From: Microvelia longipes
Lineage: Eukaryota; Arthropoda; Insecta; Hemiptera; Veliidae
Direction: 5' to 3'
Assembly: GCA_018340805.1 (NCBI GenBank)
Contig: JACMZG010001863.1
Span: forward strand, 25,461,011-25,525,010
Length of the DNA: 64,000 bases
The notes beneath the pieces were generated by a model that was given only the letters and a program-made list of their open reading frames with translations, was not told the origin of the DNA and did no database searches. Each line of letters opens with the position of its first letter. Position 1 is the first letter of the stretch. Shown piece after piece: positions 57,091 through 64,000 of the stretch. A program made the position numbers and the translations under genes.

Positions 57091-60000
57091 TATTATACAG
57101 TCTATTACTTAACACTTGAGCTCCCCCCCCCCCCCAAAGATCCATTCAACTTAAAGACAGGCGCAAATAACCGTATAATATGTTTGGACTATTCTTCTCA
57201 ATTAATATTTTTAATAGCTCCAACACAATATAGATTGAATTAAGGTTATCAGCTCCCAGTTAAATGTTCCCTTTATGGAAAGCTCTACCAGATTAGTTAT
57301 TTAGTTTCCAGTAACACATTTCCTTTGAATTCTAGTTGTAGGTCCAAGTTTCAATTTTAGAATATTAATCAGTATTGTGGTTAGGTTTTAGTCAGTCAAG
57401 TTTTATCTAGTTTGTTACGTCTAGCATTTATTTGCAGTTGTTCATTAAATTATTACTCCTCTGCTGCTTCCTAAATTATTTGAAGTTTTTATTATATTTA
57501 TTAACAGTGGCACTCTGACTTGCCACATAGGTAGGACTTTTAAAGCTAATAATGAGAAATTATAGGTTTATAACAAATAATTGAGCTAAAATGTTTTATC
57601 CGTACTATTATTGAGACTCAGACACGAATATAGAATCTGGACTATTTAAGAGACATCAAGCATACTAACCAATACGATAAGGAGATAACTTTATGTTACA
57701 AAATACTATTACAATCATACAATTGTCGTCATAACAACGTTTTTAAAATCAAAAGTTATTTACGTATAATTAACTGCTCACGCTTGTTTTAAGAAGCATA
57801 TGTTTCCTGTAAATACTTATTCTTCGTTTTTTAAAAGCTCTATTATTCGAATACTATTTTCAATTCTGTATGTATAGTTTTACGAAGCAGTTGCTCGATT
57901 ATTCTGAGCTACAATTAATCAACTGCTGTTTAGCAAAAGTAAAACAAAGATTGAAAGTATAGGCGCAATGCCAACAATAATTTATCGGTGTCCATAGAAT
58001 ATTTTTAGTATTCATTTAACTTTTTTCCAAAGAATAATAAGTCAAAAATCAATCAAGTTTTATTTTAAAGTGTTTTTTGTTACCATTATTCCTGCGCATA
58101 CAAAACGGCGAAAACGAAGAATTAGAATTTCATAACAAAGAACAAAAAACGGGCTCGAAATAAAAATGAAGTTTTTGAATATGTCCTTGTGTTATAAAAT
58201 GACTTTTAGGAATAAGATTAGTAAAAGGATAATGTTGTACTCCATTAAATAAAATTAAAGACTTAAAAATGTAATAATAAAAATGTTCTCAATAAATTGT
58301 ATTTTCCAAAAAAGTTGAAGAGTGAGAAAACGTTAGCAGTTATTATGCCGTGAATGATTGAGAGTATTTTGTAAAAAAACAGGTAATATTATTAACTGCC
58401 ATAATTGAGTTGACGAGGTTTATTATTTAACAATACTTCAAGTTCTAAGAGGTTAAAACTGTTCACCAGGGATAAAGAAATAAACTAAGAATTCGGAGGA
58501 GCCGGAAGTTAAACATAGTATAGGATTAGACCGTTTGAGCGTAAAACAACAAAACACCCATAAGAAGAAAATAAAGGTTTAGGAAAACTACATTGCAAGT
58601 ACTTGACTCGTTTTGTAAAGGGTCCCACGGCACTTGAATCAAACTAAGCTACGATAAGGCATCTCCTTTTGAAAAATAGGCACTCGACACTTAAACGCTG
58701 TAAAACCTTTAGGGGTGCGTTCAGGATTCAAGTGCTTCTTTTTGGTTTATCCATAATATGAGAACCGTTTCCGCCCCCTTCTATCTACCTGTAATATCAA
58801 GGTGCATTTTGTTAAAATATTAACTCACTAAGGTAAAAACTAGAGTATGCACTTGAGATATTAGCGGGGGTGGGTTTGAGTGTCGCACTATAAAGTCATT
58901 TCTGTCAAATAATTATGAGAACATACAAATCAGTTGTTCACAGAAACACGCTCGATAGTTTTATATTATTCATTAACTTTACTTAAGTTAATCCAGGTGA
59001 GGCTGAATTGTGGGTGTTGTGAACTTATTTTGTGACTGCCTGAGAAAATGGATGTCTTGAAAAAGTTTAGAGCTAATTTTTATACAGAGTTTAATTTATA
59101 GAAACACGTACATGGATATAATTTTGCCAAAGAAGTAGACCCGAAGGAACTAACAGTTACTAACATTACATATTAAAATCATGTACGGAGAGGAGGCGAT
59201 CGAGTTACTTTGCAAGCTAGGCTTTTACCTGGGTTTAAAAATGCAGATCACCCTGCAGAAACCACAAGTTTAAACGTTTCTGACCCCAAAAGGCTCATTA
59301 TCTACGTTATTACACCGAGTAGTAAGCATAGAAGTTACCAGTCGCCCTCCAAATCTGCTATTGCTCATGCTCGAGGACATCGTGGTTGTTAAGGCTTAAC
59401 ATCTTAACAAAAAGTACTTCTTATGCGAATCCTAGATCCGCGAACTAGACTTAACTTAGACTATTATGGAAAGAAAACCTTTACTAGCATAAAAAAATAT
59501 TCATACGAACACACAGCATACAATTTTCTCTTTTCTATGTTAAATAGGGCATTGAATTTTGTTTTGTAAAAATGTCTTGAATTTTTCTCCCGTGACAAAT
59601 TGATTAAATCTTTGAGTCCATCTATTTTCTAAACTACTATTCAGCTCTAAAATCTACAAATGAATAATGCAGATTAAGATGTAAGAGAAGATACGAAACT
59701 AAAGCGTTATTTTATCACAGTATAGAAACAAAGATTGCTTTCTAGTTTGTTGTCTACGTCTAGAAAGAGAACTTAATTTATATTTAGTAAGAATATGTCT
59801 GAATAGACAAAACATCTATTCAATCTAAGAACAGAACTCCAGTATTGAACGGAATAATAGAAAAGTAGAATTCTCCTCTAAATAAAGGATTTAATACAGA
59901 GAATGGTTTGAGCCCAGAATTGGACCAAAACCACCAACTCTTCATCTACTAAAATACAAAATGCCAAAGAGAATTTCATTCAAAACAATTCATAACAAGA

Positions 60001-60729
60001 ACCAAATAAACGTCTGTTTTCTAATACAATGCTCTCTATAACTAATTCCGTGTCTGTCCGTCTGTTTTATAACAATACTGGCAGTCCCTCTATTGCTAGA
60101 GATGAGACCAAGGGAATTCTCTAACCTATTATATCATTACAATATGCAAAGCCTAATCTGAGCATTGAATAGGCCACACGTTCTTGCACCCTTTGCTTCT
60201 GTTTCGATTGCTTCAACTCCTGCCACCGGCACCAACATCCTTTCTTTCTATTTCACTCTTCTCCAATGATAATCTGGTCAAAACAATTCCATCTATTGTT
60301 ACGTATTGTTCATATTTAATGTAGAATCATGAAATAAACATAATGTAATATTTGTTTTAAATATCTTTTGTTTTTAGTAATGAAAAGGAGTATTACAAAC
60401 ATTTTAAAGCTTACTGCATTATAATTCAGTGTAAATGCATGAATCAAATTTCGAATTTCAATTATTTTACATTCTTTTGGAGCAAACAATGCAAAAGCAA
60501 ATAAAATATAAAGGGAATTATTTGTTAGGATGCATGCAGCTACTATTTAACTAACACTAAGTAAATAAATTGGCAGCTTATGTCAACGGAATATGTTGTA
60601 AAATAATTCAAATGAGTGTCTTCACCAATACCTGTACCGATTAAACTAAGTAAAAGAATTGATCATATAAATTTATTCCTCGCCTATGTAGTGTAGTGTA
60701 TTTCCTCGCACACACTGATAGAATTATCA
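57091..60729. other. Long intergenic stretch without recognised features
   Basis: A C-run at 57123-57135 starts it. Beyond that I find no exon with splice support, no RNA gene and no clear element; the 60-codon frame at 59210-59392 has no known family. Confidence 0.4.
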
Positions 60730-60732
60730 GTT

Positions 60733-61210
60733 TTAGGCTTTTTAAGGCGTTTTTAAGGCTTTTTCTGAGCGGTTTTCATCATGATGGATGTATGTCTGTC
60801 TGTGTGTATGTGAAACTGTGCCAGTGGCGCGTATAACACGCGATGTGCACATGAGTTATCTAATAGAAATTAGACTAATCTAGTTATGCTGCCAGGAAGA
60901 GATGTTTTTAGACAACAAAAACCTATTTCGCGGTCATTTAAAATTAAAAGTAAATTGATAAAAATTGAAAATTTGACTGTTGAGTCAATTTTTGTCTCAA
61001 CACTCCATTACTTGTAAATTTATCCATCAAATTTCATTTTGATTTTTTTCACCATTTCGAAAATATGGACTTTTACTGTTTGGCGCCCTATTACTGTAAA
61101 ACTTTTGACTGTTTATCGACGCACGACACGTCGAAATAGCGAAAAACATAAAGAGCCTCCTAATTCTTTATGTTTTTACTATGAGAATTCGATAGTTAGT
61201 AAGTTATTGG
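60733..61210 (+). repeat. Repeat sharing the head of the 5S-like family but a different body
   Basis: TTTTCTGAGCGGTTTTCATC, then GATGTATGTCTGTCTGTG, matches the head of copies 2 and 3. The following 400 bp (GTGCCAGTGGCGCG; ACCTATTTCGCGGTC) does not match them. Confidence 0.4.
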
Positions 61211-61267
61211 CAAAAATATAGATTTATGAGTGCGATACTTGAAATTATATGAAAATCTTTGTTTTCA

Positions 61268-61620
61268 TTTATCAATAATATCGGGTACGGGGACCTTGAC
61301 CTTTTTTTATCACATTAAATTCGCTACGCTCATCCTCCCTAATTTTGACTCGCGTCGCTCGTCCTCAGAATATAAAAATTACCAAATTTCCACTGCAACA
61401 TGAACCCGGGTTTCTCGTTCATAGATAGAAAAAACATTCGATTTATTTCCAGCGATCTCCTATCCAGGCACTAACCATCTCGATGCTCATTAAATGTTAT
61501 GATTCAACAAAATGAGGAATAATAAAAATTATTAAAATCATACGTATGATTTAATTAGTTCTAAAAAATTTACTGATTAAAGAATCATTTATCAATGAAA
61601 CATAACATTCTTCAACCTAA
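61268..61620 (-). mobile_element. 5S-like composite repeat, copy 5
   Basis: The tail starts at 61268 (on + ATCGGGTACGGGGACCTTGA), then CGCTACGCTCATCCTCC and GACTCGCGTCGCTCGTCC. A diverged 5S-like part lies at 61515-61440 (AGCGATCTCCTATCCAGGCA on +). The body is lost beyond about 61600. Confidence 0.62.
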
Positions 61621-63444
61621 TGAAATACGTTTAAAAGATTAACTTTTCTTTTAATAGTAGCAATAAAAATACTAAACTAGTGATGTAGGTCAATTTTTAT
61701 AACAAAGAAAATATAATAGAATTTATAACAATGAATTGATATTATGGTGATATTACGGTCCGGTACTTGAGTTCCAGCAGGACCGCAATGACAATAGAAG
61801 ACAAGTTATAACAGTTACCAGTTTTTAAAAACCTCCAATGACAATAATAATAAAAAAGAGGGTAAAACAGTTTAGGGGTCGCAGGGGTTAGTATCAATAG
61901 TACAGTCTGATTGTCTTGAAATCATGAGATCTTTATGGGAACATTGGGTTCCCGAACAATACAACTCTGTAATTGAATCAGGCCGGACTAGATAGTGACG
62001 AACCTATTGTCCAGATTATATTCTGACTAAACAGAGAGAATTGTGAAGAATCTCTCCCCCTGTATAGATCCTAATCTTGAGATGATCCCCTTCACCTGGT
62101 GGCGACGACGGTAGCTAGTGCACAGCTTGTTCAAACCCTATGCTTTTTTGTATCAAATACTACATGTCCTTGTATTGAAACGAAACTTATTTTATATTTC
62201 TCTGTTTCCAAAACGTGTCTGATTCTTATTCCCTTGTGAGCGAGTTACCCTTCTCTAGAGATTTTTTAGTTCAAGTTTATACTTTTTCAAAAAAAGGACT
62301 TCGTTAGGTCAAAAGAAACTCCGGTTCAATTGACACTTCTTGTGGTTTATTTCTTAAATTTTAAGATAACCATCAAGTCTTCTCTTGTTCTTTTGAAGAA
62401 AATAAAACGCTGTTTTGCTTCCACACTCTGAAATTTCACAAGATCAAAAAACGATACAATTTTTTTATTCAGTCATTTTTTTACTTTAATTTTTATTAAA
62501 GTAAATAAAGTTTCCTTAGAACAAAACTTTTCTATCTAATTGTTCAAAAGTCATAAAAAACAAGGAACATTTCGCGGTCTAATTCTTATGGCTGATACCT
62601 TGAGAACTATTTTAACCACAGCTGTGGTAAAATTTTGAAAATTTAAATAGCTACCATTTTGACATGCATGTTGTATTTTGGCCTTAATCTAATAAGTGTT
62701 TTTTGTATCGTCGGACATTTTTGAACTATGCTTCATCTAATTCAATTGAGCTGTTTATCCTAAACTATGTTAACAAGAAGCACATCTATACTTACAAACA
62801 CCAACCGTTTTTATTTTTGGGATTTGTAGGAAGCAAGAGTTGAAACTTAGTGGTGTCAATTTTTTCTCTTTTTAATGATTTTCCTTCCTTTAATGAGAGA
62901 TACGAAAACAAACCTTACTAAGTGACAATTTTTGAAACAAAATTTAATGTCATTAATATTAAACTATTTGATCGTCAATACAGAAATCCACACAATAATA
63001 AAAAGTTTCTTTTTGTTAGGTTACACTCCATTTTACTTATTATCTTCATAACTTTCATAAAAGGAATAAGAACAGAACAACTTGGCAAAATCAGTTGCCA
63101 TGACAGCGTATACTATATTTCATTATAATATATGTTGAAGAATAATGATATATTATAGTATATTACGATGAACTACATAGATCAGTTCTAATCAAAATAT
63201 GATAGAGTGCTAACGATGTATATAGTTAGATTTTGCCAAGCTTTGAAAAATAATAATATTTTACACCATTCTATCTCATACAATTAATTATTTATCGTAA
63301 AAACGATATGGTATTTTTCATTTCCCATAAATATAATTTCCAGGATTGCGAAAAGTATGGTATTCAATTAAATGTAAATTTAGAAATTTCAAACATTAAA
63401 TCGCTAGATTTATTTATAGTTATTGTTTAAGAGATTAAACCCAG
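61621..63444. other. AT-rich intergenic sequence
   Basis: No recognised gene; the 68-codon frame at 62922-63128 has no known motif. Confidence 0.4.
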
Positions 63445-63530
63445 GACGTCTACATCCCCCTACCCGCTGGGTACGGGGTAGGGGGTTAAAATCTGGTACG
63501 AGACGGGGTACCTGCTAACTTTTTCTAATG
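63445..63530 (-). repeat. Tail fragment of the 5S-like family, duplicated
   Basis: On the minus strand AAAAAGTTAGCAGGTACCCC, then a second CCTACCCCGTACCC about 50 bp on. The CCCCCTACCC / GGGTAGGGGG parts can also form a hairpin. Confidence 0.5.
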
Positions 63531-64000
63531 ATTTCGGACTTGCAACTTGCTTGGTCAAAAGAATGAATAGATTTAAAATTGTATAGATAGATACATGTTT
63601 CTTATGCTATATGGTTTATAACGAAGTACTTCGTGTCAATAAATTACAAGTTTCAGAGTTATCCGTAAAAATTAGAGTATTCAAAGTCATAATTACGAAT
63701 TTTTAGTGAGAGTAATTAGGGAGAGCTAATCACATCTAACTGTATTTGAGATCACATAGCAAGGGCCCATAAATGACCACATTGATGGGCCTTTTTTGCT
63801 AACTCCCTTAGATAGAAGATAAAAGATATGAAACCTTATAGAAGATAAGGTTCTAACTTGAGTTCTAGTTCTAGTGCAGGCATTTTGCGTCTAATCTACA
63901 GAAGTAATAATAAGTTTCGATAGCTTCAACTAGAAACAACATGTGCCCCACTGCCACACTAAGTTTTCCTGCTCTTGAAACTATAAAGCAGAAACATATA
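63531..64000. other. AT-rich sequence at the window end
   Basis: A GGGCCCAT / ATGGGCC hairpin followed by six T's at 63763-63797; nothing else is supported. Confidence 0.35.

Noticed and set aside
56481..57243. Long frames (172 and 99 codons) rich in Tyr, Leu, Ile and Ser
   Set aside because: They are translations of the imperfect 24-26-bp minisatellite; frame continuity follows from the repeat and there is no start, splice or family support.

Overview
This is an AT-rich metazoan nuclear window, probably from an arthropod. The animal assignment rests on one gene that fuses an RNA triphosphatase to a guanylyltransferase (fungi encode these separately), split by 12 GT-AG introns. The arthropod guess rests on a weaker point: a TATA box plus a TCAGT-type initiator at 5345-5379. 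The species cannot be named from the sequence.

The one gene I can fully support is the bifunctional mRNA-capping enzyme (RNGTT / mce type) on the + strand. Its start codon is at 7017, its stop at 21136, and 13 coding exons join in phase into 604 codons plus stop. The cysteine-phosphatase P-loop, the KADGTR nucleotidyl-lysine motif and guanylyltransferase motifs III, IIIa, IV, V and VI are all intact. A canonical poly(A) signal follows at 21445-21450. The introns carry small inverted-repeat elements, tandem repeats, a 36-bp perfect palindrome and one short unexplained ORF (10871-11002).

Left of the gene (1-7016), the minus strand has weak signs of a divergent gene: a TATA/Inr pair with a 5' splice site at 5306-5379, and a possible terminal exon at 420-644 followed by AATAAA. 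The rest is repeats, including two copies of a palindromic MITE and a larger nested inverted arrangement at about 2640-4080.

Right of the gene (21451-64000), I see no convincing host coding exon in more than 42 kb. The stretch is built from mobile elements. (a) A repeat family of about 0.5-0.85 kb contains a 5S-rRNA-like internal promoter segment close to its 3' end and finishes in a GGTACCCCGTACCC-type tail. (b) A second family has a tRNA-like head next to a long foldback; one copy (51495-52163) has 273-bp arms that match without gaps and, as far as I can read, without mismatches. (c) Two decayed non-LTR retrotransposons lie on the minus strand (31810-32900 and about 54000-55880), the second with a recognisable QGSVLGP / FADD reverse transcriptase. 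(d) There are long-arm foldbacks at 26909-27242, 43811-45235 and 45512-45877. (e) hAT-like ends, minisatellites and (AT)n tracts fill much of the remainder.

The best candidates for something undescribed are the tRNA-headed foldback family, which could yield long hairpin RNA, and the composite family with an internal 5S-like segment. All positions were read by eye, so element edges are approximate unless stated.
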